Under the pieces are notes generated by a model. The model ran no database searches, was not told the DNA's origin, and was given only the letters and a program-made list of their open reading frames with translations. Positions 1 through 11,600 of a stretch of DNA of 64,000 nt are shown here, one piece after another; position 1 is the stretch's first letter; every line of letters starts with the position of its first letter. Origin of the DNA: Telopea speciosissima (lineage: Eukaryota > Streptophyta > Magnoliopsida > Proteales > Proteaceae); assembly GCF_018873765.1 (NCBI RefSeq), contig NC_057921.1, forward strand, positions 65,647,557 through 65,711,556, given 5' to 3'. Made by a program: the position numbers and the translations under genes.

Positions 1-368
1 CTAAGCATTCAACATTTTGTTGTGAGACATAAATTTCATGTGTAGCAAAAACATTCTTGAATAGGAGTGCGTAATCATTGTCCCATAAAAACTGGTTCAT
101 ATTGAGTTAGGAAGGCATCAATAGGGTATTAGTTGTTTTCTCTGTTCATGTCACTCATATTTCTTAACTGTCAACTGAGATGTTGCAATTGCATAAACCG
201 TTATGTATACTCTCTCTCTCTCGCGCTGTGTGTGTGTGTGTGCTACTGCTGCTGCTGTATACAGTCAGTTCATATCATTTTTATGAACATGTATTAATAC
301 ATTTAGGGGCTATTTATTTATTTATTGTGGGCTGGTGCTGAACCTTCAAATCCTGGCCCTTGCTTCAG
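1..368 (+). other. Intron of ANGUSTIFOLIA with microsatellites
   Basis: This stretch lies upstream of the acceptor at 367-368 and should be intron of the AN gene, whose 5' exons are outside the window. It holds a CT run, a GT run and a CTG run between about 207 and 256. I see no coding sequence in it. Confidence 0.6.
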
Positions 369-3300
369 GTAAAGGAGATGCCCAATGTATTGATCCTTCC
401 CCACAGTGCAGATTATAGTGAAGAAGTATGGATGGAGATAAGGGAGAAAGCTATTTCTATGTTGCAAACATTTTTCATTGATGGGGTTATTTCAAGTAAC
501 GCTATCTCTGATGAGGATGATGCAGTAAGTGAAACAGGCTATGAAGAGGAACAATCTGAGAAACTAGACACAGAGAGTGCCTCACGGGATATTATCGGTG
601 AGCAGTTGACTGATGACATTCAATTAAGTCCAGAAAATTATCAGAAGAGTATTTTTCAATCAACAGAGTCACACAGCCTGCCTCAAGCTTCAGGTGCATC
701 ACAAACTCGAGCTGAGGGAAGGCATAGCAGGTCAGGGAAGAAGAGTAAAAAGAGACATACCCGCCGTAAATCTCAGCAGAAGTCTGATGACTTGGAAAGA
801 GATAGCAACTGTACCTCACAGCGAGACAATGATACTGCTTTGAGTAGCACAGATCAAGTATTAAGTTCCAGTTCTCGTTTTGCTTCCCCAGAAGATTCTA
901 GAAGTAGGAAAAATCCCATTGAATTGATAACAGAGTCAACTTCTGAGCGGCACACAAAATCAAACTTGGGGATTAGTAGGGCATCAGGTGAACTGCTAAA
1001 AGATGGGTATGTTATTGCTATACATGCAAGAGATCGTCCTGCTTTACATGTGTCCAGGCAAAGAGTACCTGGTGGTGGCTGGCTCTTGGACACAATGTGT
1101 AATGTGACTAAAAGGGATCCTGCAGCACAATTTTTAGTTGTTTTCAGGAGCAAGGTGTGTATTGAAACCTTTTTTTTTTTTTGTGTGTATGCTGAGTTTA
1201 ATAGAGGTGTTATTTGTCTTGCTAATCAACCAAACATACTTGTTTGAATGCCTTTTCTTCAGGACACAATTGGATTGCGATCTTTTGCTGCTGGGGGAAA
1301 ATTATTGCAGGTACTTACTATTATTTTCAATAATTCTGTTTCAATGGTTGAGAAATTTTTATGTGGGGAATGAAATATTAGTAAGCTCTAGAATCTCTTG
1401 CATTATTTTGATATCCAATACTTGCCCTTAGTCTAGCAAACGGTGGTTACCACCAGTGAGCACCCCCCCCCTCCCAAAAAAAAAGGATGAATAATCTCTG
1501 GACTTAAATTTTGTCAATAACTTAGATGATATTTCTGTGTGTCAAAATATACTCAACTCCACAACATTATCCCAACTTAATGGGGTCAGTTACATGGATC
1601 CTCTTTCGCTAATCAATTCTTCAAGGTCACACTTGTTACCAGTCCTAACCTATGCATGTCTTTCGTCACCACTTCTCCTAGAGTCATTTTAGGTCTGCCC
1701 CCAGCTCTTTAGCACCTCTGATATGAATCATTTCACTCCTGATGATTCAGATCCAAGGCACAAGGAGATTATTAAACAACCCAGCAAAGCCTTATCCCAG
1801 GATGACATTGAAACCTATTTCTCCCTCCAACTCTGTTTAATTTCATTTTTATATAGATATGTGCATAAAATTGCGACGATGTCTCTAATTGGATAAGATT
1901 TCTCCTATTAAAAGAAAATTGCATGCTATCTCTGGTAAGTTCTGAACCCTAGCATGAGTGTAGGGAGTGGGAGCTTAACAATGTTAGTCTCCAGATTCAG
2001 ATCACACAGCCATCTTGTACTTAGGATGTATAACTAAGAATAAGGACAATAAATTTGTTTATTTGATAGTGTTATTTGATTACATTCTGATGGTTATGGA
2101 TTGGTGACCTAGATCAGATTGTCGCTAAAATGCTTAACACTACATTGATGTTCCTGGATCCCCTAAATGATCAAGTGATTATTGTCATATTTAAAGAATG
2201 ATGCAGCTGCTTGCAGCTCCATACTATATAGAAGTAGAATTCTCTAGGAAATGTATACTTAGAACTTATTCTTCACTTGCCCCTATTATTAATACTTCAC
2301 GAGGCATGATTGTGAAAGCTTGATAATTTGACAAGTCGACAATGCATTTGAACATTTTTCAGACATATCGATGTTACCCCCATCAAAAGAATTTTCATTT
2401 CCCTTAAGAATGCTTATCTTCTCAAAGACCGTAAGTTAGATATCAACCTTCAATTTAGTCATGGCACTTAGTGGAGCAGATATTGGTACTCTAAAGCTGT
2501 AAAGCACTTGGTGGTTACTAGAAACTAGGGATGGTAGTTAGTCTGGTAGGTGATCTTTCTTGCCCCACCCACTTCTTTTTTTTTTGGGGGGGGGGGGGGT
2601 TGGCATGATGATTATTGGGATCTGTTTTTGTAGTTCATTTGGTAATTTTATTTTTTGGCACTTTGTCCATCAAACAAATGTAACACAGCAGAAGTTACAT
2701 GGAGGGAGTGGCTAGGATTGGGCTCCTAATGCAGCCTACCCCTTGTGCAACAACATGGGTTGGGGCAAGGGCCAGTTCTGTATTTTGTATAGTTACCAAT
2801 TGTTGCTACTCATTTTGCTAAGATTTGATAGATTTGTGTGGGTTTGGTTTGTAGTAGAATGGTTGGGAGTTAGATTATGTAAGCTATACCAAACCAGCTC
2901 ATTGCAGTTTCTACTGGAACTGGTGTGGATGTAGGGAAGCTGCAGAATAACCCATGCATGTGGGAGTTGATTTGTTTATTAGTGATAGGTTCAAAATTGA
3001 CATTTAAATAGCTCACATGATAAGGCCAGGCTATCTATTGATCTTCTGATCTTTGTAGTTCATGATTAAATGAAAAGATTGACCTTGATCATCATTCAAT
3101 TTGTAATTTGTTCAAATGTTGATTAGGTTTGGGAGAGGGCGGGCGTCAGCTCAACTGTAAGGTTGCTACATTGCAACCTAGTGGTCATGGGTTCGAGTCG
3201 GGAAATAGCCTCTCTGCGAAGCGGGGGTAAAGGCTGCGTACATTATGACCCTCCCCGACTTTGCAGTGGCGGGAGCCTCGTGCACTGGGTTCGCCCTTTT

Positions 3301-5059
3301 TTTGTTGTTGTTGGTTAGGTTTGGGATCCTCTTGATGGGCCATCCATCAAATTTGGTGGTATGGCCCATTATTTTGGGCTTTTTCCTTTATTTTCCAATT
3401 GGTTCTTTTTCAGAGACCTATTTGAAGTATTCAAATTGTTGATAGATGTGGTTGTAAAATTGACTTTCCGTGATGGGAGTGTCTGAATGACACCTCCATA
3501 GGTGTATTTTGAACTTGACACCTTCTTTTATCCCTTTTGTCTTATTCCCAAATGTTCTTTGAATTAGGGGTATAAAGGGGTTTTCAAAAACTATTTGAAA
3601 GGGACATGTCATTATCAAAAGGTGTCATTGTCATGCACATATTTAGAGTTCACATGTGAAATGACAATGTTTACCCTCGTTGGAAAAAAATGTATAATAC
3701 TAAAAGGGCAAAAAGGTAAGGTTACAATTTTTTTGACACCCCCCAATAAGAAAATCCCATTTATTTATTCAAATTCCTTCTGCAAGCCATCTTATGATGG
3801 TTGGTTTCTTAGGACTTTCTCTTGATCTATTTCTATTGGAAGATGACTTGTGCTGTTCCTGAAATCAGCTGCAGCAATGCCAATGGAATCCCCTTCTAGG
3901 GGCTTCCTTTCTTAGGTTTGAAACTTAATTTTATGTTTGAATTCCAGATAAACAGAAGAATGGAGTTTGTATTTGCTAGCCACAGTTTTGATGTTTGGGA
4001 GAGTTGGACGTTGGAAGGTGCTCTGGAGGAATGTAGGCTTGTCAACTGTAGAAATCCCTTGGTATGTTTCTTTGTTCACTAATGGTCTGTTCTCATTTTG
4101 GTTGAATTTTTCCTTCATATTTTTTGGTATATTATTCTCATATGATGAGGGTGGACCTTGGTGCAACGGTAAGGTTGCTCCATTGTGACCAAGTAGTCAC
4201 GGGTTCGAGTCTCTGGAAACAGCCTCTCCGCGAAGCGGGGGTTAAGGCTGCGTACGTTATGACCCTCCCCAGATCCCGCAGTGGCAGGAGCCTCGTGCAT
4301 TGGATATGCCCTTTTTTTTATAATTCTCATAAGATAGTGCTTTTGTTCTCAAATTTCCTATGATTCGATAACTTCCATAATGCTTATTTTATTATTGAGT
4401 GCCTTAAATTTCCACATTGAAACAAATTTAATAGTTTATTGTTTTGTCTTCTTTCTGTTGATGCTTTGTAGTTTTGTAGAGCTAGAGTTGATTTTCCCAG
4501 TACCACAACCCTTGCATTATTAAATCATGGAGATTTTATATTTGCTCTCATGTAGAAATCATGTGACCCAAAGCTTGATACTCATAATGAGCTGAGTATA
4601 CAATTCTAGGAGCTCTATAATATATGAAAGAGTAAATATACTCATATAACAAATGCAAGTTCTCTTTTAATTCAGTGATTTAACTCAGTAACTCACATTT
4701 GTGAGAGGAGTATTTCTGTGGTGTGAAGGAGGATTTGTTGAATCTCTCACTGTGGATGCTTGAGCTATGCTTTTTTTCGTTTATCAAGGATAAAACTTGT
4801 TTCTTATCTGATCAAAATGCATGTCATCAATGCAACATGGGGTCTACTGTCCTTGTTATCTTCTCTTATTGTTTAACTTAATTTTTCGTTTATCTGAAGC
4901 ATGGTATGGCCGTTGATAACATTTTGTAGAAGAAGCTTTTGATTATTGATGTTGGTGGATTACTTATCATTTTCTCGGCCACTGCAGGCTATATTGGAGG
5001 TTCGTATCGAGATTCTTGCAACTCTAGGAGATGATGGGGTTGCTCGCTGGCTTGATTAG
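369..5059 (+). CDS. AN: ANGUSTIFOLIA (plant CtBP/BARS-like), C-terminal part
   Basis: This is the 3' part of ANGUSTIFOLIA, a plant homologue of CtBP/BARS that controls cell shape, cortical microtubules and leaf width and acts in the cytosol around the trans-Golgi network. Four exons join in frame: 369-1154, 1263-1310, 3948-4061 and 4988-5059, giving 339 codons plus TAG. Visible family hallmarks are EMPNVLILPHSADYSEEVWM at the start, a basic nuclear-signal-like stretch (RHSRSGKKSKKRHTRRK), the SSSSRFASPEDSRSRK segment, then FRSK/DTIGLRSFAAGGKLLQ/INRRMEFVFASHSFDVWESW and the end GDDGVARWLD. The 2-hydroxyacid-dehydrogenase-like domain lies upstream of the window. Introns 2 and 3 shown here each carry a sense-oriented Au SINE. 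A REVEILLE gene follows on the same strand, as in Arabidopsis. The identification rests on near-continuous similarity to the remembered Arabidopsis C-terminus. Confidence 0.93.
1555..1725. repeat. Common plant dispersed repeat (possibly RTE-type LINE tail)
   Basis: The segment contains the phrase TTATCCCAACTTAATGGGGT followed by a ggatcctctttcgcta-like stretch and a region rich in caccacttctcctag. I recognise this as a dispersed sequence seen in introns of many plants, probably the 3' end of an RTE-type LINE, but the family name is from memory. A shorter related piece lies at 22032-22075. Confidence 0.4.
3135..3314 (+). mobile_element. Au-type SINE with perfect 12-bp target duplication
   Basis: A complete tRNA-derived SINE sits in an AN intron in sense orientation. 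The head has the B-box-like GGTTCGAGTC; the body has AGCCTCTCTGCGAAGCGGGG and GGCTGCGTACATTATGACCC; the tail runs through GCCTCGTGCACTGGG to a short T-rich end, all typical of the angiosperm Au family. It is flanked by TTAGGTTTGGGA at 3123-3134 and 3315-3326, a perfect target-site duplication, so the ends are well fixed and insertion is fairly recent. Confidence 0.88.
4147..4319 (+). mobile_element. Au-type SINE, second copy in AN
   Basis: A second full-length Au SINE lies in the last AN intron, also in sense orientation, with the same GGTTCGAGTC head, GCGAAGCGGGGGTTAAGGCT body and a CTCGTGCATTGG tail ending in a T run. Flanks ATTATTCTCATATGAT (4131-4146) and ATAATTCTCATAAGAT (4320-4335) match at 14 of 16 positions and are the probable target duplication. 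That makes this insertion somewhat older than the copy at 3135. Confidence 0.85.
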
Positions 5060-5570
5060 GGTGGCTTGGTGGGAGAAGGAAGTCCTTCCCATTTCCTTTC
5101 TTGGATTTTCTTGTTTGTAATTCTCTTCATTAACTTGTAAAGCATTTGATGTTGATCATCTTAAAATCGAACCTACAGTGTTGGTATTATGTAGTTTGTG
5201 CTGTAGCTCTCTCTCTCTCTCTTCATAGGGTATTCCTCTGTGTATCTGTTTCTAGAATGAAGAAAGTTGTTTTTTCTCCTTACATGGAAGAGGAGATTGT
5301 TGTTGGTAATTGTTATTAGGGAGAAAGAACGCCACCCGAACTGCCAGGGTGCGCCAGTCATTTTATGTGCCCGTGTCTGGGTGCAGGTGCACGCCACAAT
5401 GCGCAACCGGATGGTGTTCCTTTTCCCATGTTATTATGGTGAATTTTAGTGTAATTATTGGGGGGTTTTGGATACAAGGTAAATGGTAGTTTGACTGATT
5501 GTATGATATCCCCGCCCAAAGTCTTTTTGAACCTTAAATGGCACACAAAAAAATAAGGATGTCGTGAGAC

Positions 5571-5655
5571 TAGGCTGCGTTTGGTATGCATTCTGAGTGT
5601 ATAATTTTCACTGTTTTTATCATCTCAGAATGCTGTATCGACCAAACACAACCTA
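5571..5655. mobile_element. Candidate short MITE with inverted ends
   Basis: The segment starts TAGGCTGCGTTTGGT and ends in ACCAAACACAACCTA, which read as imperfect terminal inverted repeats. The inner arms (GCATTCTGAG / CTCAGAATGC) also pair. The GGCTGCGTTTGGT-type end is common in small non-autonomous plant DNA transposons. I found no clear target duplication. Confidence 0.45.
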
Positions 5656-8340
5656 AACTCTCAGCAAATTGAGGACAATTTCTGAGGATGCTAAAACAAA
5701 CACTCGTTGTAGGCCAAGGACCATATGGGTTTTTAGAACAAGGAATTGGTTTAGCTGATTTCTATCCTTTTCAATCGGTTAGATTTTGCCTAAACCTTAA
5801 AATCCCAGATTGGATTGCCTGCTCGGGAACAGCAGGAATTTCGATAGGGCTTAGCCAATTCCAAATCAAAGCACTAATTCACCCGATTTGATTCTGAGTT
5901 TTTAAATCCATGGGTCCATCTCAAGCTGGCCTTAGTTGCTCCCATGTTTATGTCTCATAGTTAGGGTCAGGTATCTACAGGCCAATTTTATGGTTTTTTA
6001 GACTGATTCATATTCTATCTGAATCCGAATCTGGCCGAGACCGGGTCACCGGATCCGAATCCCATTTCCAGGTTTTTAAACCCTGCCTAGGAATGGAAGG
6101 TATTGGTAATTGACCAAATCCAATGAAGCCCAAATTAAGAAAAATCAGCTTGAGAGTGGAGACAAGAAAACATACCCATTATTTTGGAAGGTAAGTACCC
6201 ACTTTAAATTTAAAGTTTTAAATTGGTTAGGTTACTCCTAATTCTTAACCCACCATGGATTAGCCTTTTCATGTCAAGTTTTTAGGCCCATGATCCATCT
6301 TAACTTTAGTTTCATTCATTAAACCAAAGCTGCCAAATTGACTCTTCATCTCTTAAATGATTTATTTTATCATATTTTAGAATGTTTTATACCTGTAAGT
6401 AGTGAAATTATGGTTCTTCAACAGATTCCAATTGTACAGTCCTTCTGAAGGGCAAAAAAAGAAGTAAACATGGAGAAGCATCGATTCATCTGCTAGAACA
6501 TGCTAGAATTAAAAAGTTAGAACTAGAATCTCCAACTTTTTCCCTCTATCTCTCCTTAACAAAATTTCATTTTTGCCTCCCAATTCTCAAGGTTTGCACA
6601 CTTTGCTTTGCTTTCTAACATAAACTTTTCTATTATAATATATAGCAATAGGGTAATACCAAAGTTTAAAAAAGAGTTTAATTCTAAATTGTCTTGATCC
6701 ACGCATAGATCTCTATATTTAGTAGTCTTGTTCAAACAACCTTACTTAAAAAAGAGATCTATATCATCCCGTGTATTGGCATGCATCCATATGTATGTTT
6801 ACGTACCCTTTATAATAGTTTATTGTGCATTCTTCGACATTTCTTCGAGAGAGAGAATGCTACTGGTTGTATGGCCTTTGCACCAGCACGAAGACCAATG
6901 AGAGCACAGACCCAAACATCTAATATGAGGTGTTGGGTGGTGCCTCACTCATCTATGCCAAAATATGTTTTCCAGTCATATACAATGAAAAAAGATTACA
7001 TAAGTGAAATCAAATTTTTTAAAAAGAAACTTTCTTTGAAAGCCCAAGTGCCAAGAGAACTTGGTTTTAAATCAAGATATTAGTAATGGTATCAGTCTCG
7101 GCCAATATCGATATCGATATCAATACAGATCGATCATATTGAACCAAATCATATGCTTTGGTCTCAATTCTGATTAAAGTTCATGTTTTAGACAAATTAC
7201 ATAATGGGTAATATCATCATCAGATCTAATCCTAACCAAAGAAGTGGAGCATACAATAAAATCCCTTTCCTCTCATACTCAATTATAATATAGTTTACTT
7301 ATGTGATTAAATATTCAAGTTGATGTAAGTGGATGCAAATGACCATATCTCCAGTGGTCAAACATGATACCGGCACGTTTGACCTCCCCACCCTCACATT
7401 TTGTAGAAGATTCTGGTTTATAATTATAAAAAAAAATCCACTTGATCATATATAATTTGCATACCCATTTTGGAATCAGCTTAGGAAAAAGACCACAAAT
7501 GTAATTAATTAATGAGAAACAGTTTCCCACGCATCCAATATACCCCGATTTCATGCCAGTAGGTTCCATGTGGATAATATCGTTTTTGACAACGATAATT
7601 ATTGATGTGGCGTGAGAGATTCCCCCACATTATCTATGTAGGGAACTCTCTCCCTTAATAATAAATGAGGAGAATGTTTTCTATCCGATACTATCACCTA
7701 CATCAGTAAAAAAAAATACCCAACCATTGCCTTCAAAAAGGAATCATTTCTAATTGACAGAGAAGTCATTTCAAGAGAAGGGATGAGAGAAATCAACATA
7801 AGAATGTTATCCCTGTCTCTCTCTAAAATCAGTTTTTGTAAGCATTGTTTCAACAACCGGATAGATCAGATCAATCGATTCAGATCAGAATTTGTCGTGA
7901 TCGATCCTCATTATAGATGTTCTACAACTTCCAATTCGAGGGTTTTTGAGACGGGACATCTAGGTTTTCAGTTTTGAGAGGTCGATTCTAAAGTTTTTGG
8001 GACCAATCCAGATTGAAATTGATAGAGATCGATTCCACCCCTGATTCTAAATTTAAAATCCTTGATTAGAAGCAAGATTCTAGCTTTAATCAAGCAAGAT
8101 TTTAGTTCACGATATCGATAAGGAAGAGAGACATGGACATGTATTAAATGCCAATTGGTGATTAAATAAATTGCAACCATATGATTCGATTTCCAAGTTT
8201 TAATCAGTAAATAACACTAATCGATATTGTGTCTGGATGTGTACTGCATGTCACGCGTAGAGATCTCTTACCTGCATGCCACGTATAGAAGCAAAGTAGT
8301 TGGTAAGGACCGTTTCATCCCGTCCAACCAACGTGACTTT

Positions 8341-8378
8341 TTATTTTTATTTCTATTTCTATTTCTATTTCTATTTCG
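8341..8378 (+). repeat. (TTTCTA)n microsatellite
   Basis: About five copies of a TTTCTA/TTTTTA hexamer lie immediately upstream of the REVEILLE TATA box, in its proximal promoter. Confidence 0.7.
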
Positions 8379-8415
8379 GAAGTCGTTTTCCTATACTTTA
8401 TTGTAATTCGATAGA

Positions 8416-8424
8416 TATATATAA
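8416..8424 (+). promoter_or_regulatory. TATA box of the REVEILLE gene
   Basis: TATATATAA lies about 215 bases upstream of the ATG at 8641. A pyrimidine-rich then purine-rich leader without splice signals follows, consistent with transcription starting near 8450. The start site itself is inferred. Confidence 0.55.
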
Positions 8425-8640
8425 GGTGGGCTAGAGTTGCGACCTCACCACAATTTTTCCTTTTCTTTTCTTTCCTTTAATCTCATCAACAAGTGAGGAG
8501 GTGACAACACCACCAACAGTAACTAAAGAAGAAGAAGAAAGCCAGAATAACATCGAACAAACGCAAAAGGAAAGAAGGAAACTGTCCCAGAAGAAGCAGC
8601 AAAGCAGAGAGGGACAAGAGAGAGAGAGAGCGTGTAGCAT

Positions 8641-11600
8641 ATGGTTTCCGTAAATCCAAACCCAACTGCACCAGAAGGTTTCTATTTGGATCCCATGGGA
8701 ATAGCTCTTCCTGGACTTGGCTCTTTAACAGCAACTACAACAGGTCCTTCTGCTACCATAGCTTCATGCGATGATCTCACCAAGAAGATTAGGAAGCCCT
8801 ATACCATCACCAAATCCAGAGAGAGTTGGACTGAGCAAGAGCACGACAAGTTCCTTGAAGCTCTTCAACTGTGGGTTCCCTTCAATCCTTCTTCTTCTTT
8901 TAGTTGAATTAATCTGTGTTTTCTTCCCCTCATTTGAGCTTTTTCAGTTGGTTTTTTTTCTAATGCATTTGTCTCGAATTGGGTTTTGGGAATAATTCAG
9001 TCTTGTTTTCTTATTACCAACTGCTTTGCATTTCGTTCTCTCCGAATTGCGGCGGAAGTTTTTTTGACGGCTAAGCATGTTTAGTATAATTGTACGGGAT
9101 GGATGGGATGCTTGTAGAGGGCGGAATTATAAATGGCATTTGGTCTTAGCCTACTAAGATTCTGGGTTATTGATTGCGATTCAGTTGCTGCTACTGAGTA
9201 CGAAATATCTTGCACATGCCTGGGTTTTCCAGGTACCTGGTTAAGGCTGTAAATTTATTGGGTTGGATGTGTTTAGGGTTTTAGTTATGTCGCGTGAATA
9301 TGCAGATTCCATAGACCCGTCTGTGGAACTTATATTTAACAGCTAATCTACTAGTTTTTTTTTCCATTGTACTGTACTAAAATTTACAGTGCTAAAATGA
9401 ATTTCAAGCTCCTGATTTGAAGCATATAATGGGAATGGGAATATACTTGTTTACGACTGGTAAGATTGGACTACTGAAAAGCTGAAAACCTTTTAAGAAA
9501 ATAGCAGTTTCTGTGCAGATCTGGAACTGTCTGCCGAGTTCTAATGACGGATTGGTGTCATTCTGCTTTTTTGTTGCTCATTTCCCCCCCCCCCCCTTCC
9601 TAGCAGCTATGTTTGTAGTTGTCAGATGACCGGGTCGCAGGTACTGGTTGTATGGATAATCTGTACATTTTGAGCATACAAATGCAAATTCGAAGAAGCA
9701 AAGGAGATACAGTTGCTAAGCTAGATGTATTAATAATACCCAACATGGAAAGCATTTAGGGAACACACACTGAATGGATGTAATTATGAATCTGAAAGTT
9801 GAAACATGTATTGAAAAACCCAAATGAACCATTTATCAAAAAGAAAGAAGTCTTTAGTACATGAGGTTAAAGGATTGAAATGTTAGTTCTATTGTTGGGG
9901 CAATAAGGACATTCATCTTCTGTGCCTAATTACTATACTTTTGACAATAACAGTTCACACTTTATGCTTGCCATACATCTAACTTAAATGAATCTATCCT
10001 TAATTTCCAGACAGTTTGTTCAGGTGGTTGAGATTTTTGCTAGTTTGCTAGAGATGGCAAAACAGGTTTCCTGTAGCCGACCTCGTTTAGTTGGAACAAT
10101 GCTTAATTTAGTTGATGCTGAAATTGTATTACATACCCTGAATAATGGGAGCCTAATCCTTAGATTTTGTTCGCATTTCTGTGGGTGGTGATCAATTTTA
10201 CCTAATATTACTAGCCTGTTTTGATTTTCAGCTTTGATCGTGACTGGAAGAAGATAGAGGCATTTGTTGGGTCAAAGACTGTTATCCAGGTAACTTCGAC
10301 ATGCGTGATTCCCCTCTTGTTAAAATGATCTACCCGCAAAAAACTGTATTATTTTCTTTATGTAGAGAAAGTGAAAAATGTAAGTAACTAGTTCTGAATA
10401 TCTTAGCTGCCTATTGGTTCATAGCATAGATGCTAGTTAGAATCCCTTCGGTGGGGTTGGGGTGGGACAGGTGTAGGGTGGGACGGGAATGGACTTTTTA
10501 ATCACTGTAACAGATTCAAGAGAATCCAAATTGTCCCAACTGTGAACCAGCACTCTGAACCATTGTACATCACAAAACAAAGAGACATGTTACCTAGCCA
10601 ACTCTATAATGCCTTCAAACACTTTGTATAGAGACTGTTCTTTTGATTATCCTTTATTCTTCTTCTTTTGGGGCAGTTGGGGGGATTTCCTGGTGGGGTT
10701 ATTTGGATTTTTGGCTTTTCTGGAAGCTTGTATGACTATATTTAATTAGTCTAAGACAAGATGCACTTTGTTGCTATTTCCATTTTTCATGAACTTACTG
10801 AGATTGGAACTGTCAGGTATATTTTTCAATTTGATACTAGGTTGCAGAACCAAAATTAGCTCTCTTACACTCTGCCTGTTTGTTGCAACATTGCTGGGCA
10901 CTCAGTGTACTTAAAGAAGATCACATTGCCTAATCAATATCATGAATTGCTTTAGATATGTTGTCTATGTTCCAGATATTAAAGGATGGCCTTTGCAGAT
11001 ACGGAGTCATGCACAAAAGTACTTTTTGAAGGTTCAGAAGAATGGGACAAGTGAACATGTACCTCCCCCTCGGCCAAAGCGAAAAGCAGCCCATCCATAC
11101 CCACAGAAAGCGACTAAGAATGGTTAGGATGGTTTGATTCTATTATAGTGAGTCTTCATAGTTAAATGCCTCGGTAAACCCTCTCAGCTTTTGCATGTTT
11201 TATGAACTTTGCAGCTCCAGTGCTCTCACAAGTGACAGGAGCATTTCAATCTCCAGCTGCTCTGCTTGAACCGGGATATGTTCTCAGGCCAGATTCGTCC
11301 TCAATGCTTGGAAATCCTATTACGAGTGCAGATGTGTCTTCATGGGCTCATAGTTCTGCACCTCCAGTCAGTATGTCCCATGTGGCAAAAGGTTTAATGT
11401 TTTTACCTGCTTTTATCTTGACAAACTTAACTCTGTTCTCGTTTCAAAAGCAGTGGCTTCTTATGCAAAAGTTATATTTTGATTTGATGTTATTTTCAGA
11501 TGATATGGGATTTGCAGGGCCTACAGTGGTAAACCATTGTTGCAGTAGCAGTGAAAGTACTCCAAGGACATGGCCAACTTGTGAAACAGCTGATCAAGGG

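Larger units (their letters stand above)
5060..8410. other. Intergenic region AN to REVEILLE
   Basis: No gene is supported here. The first few hundred bases should be the AN 3' UTR. Beyond it are a small candidate MITE (5571-5655), a CT run near 5209-5222, and GATATCGATAT-rich repeat debris around 7090-7140 and 7850-8060. The short open frames in it show no recognisable protein. Confidence 0.55.

Noticed and set aside
3150-3220. tRNA gene on the plus strand
   Set aside because: The GGTTCGAGTC box belongs to the tRNA-derived head of an Au SINE with target duplications; no cloverleaf with intact arms can be drawn.
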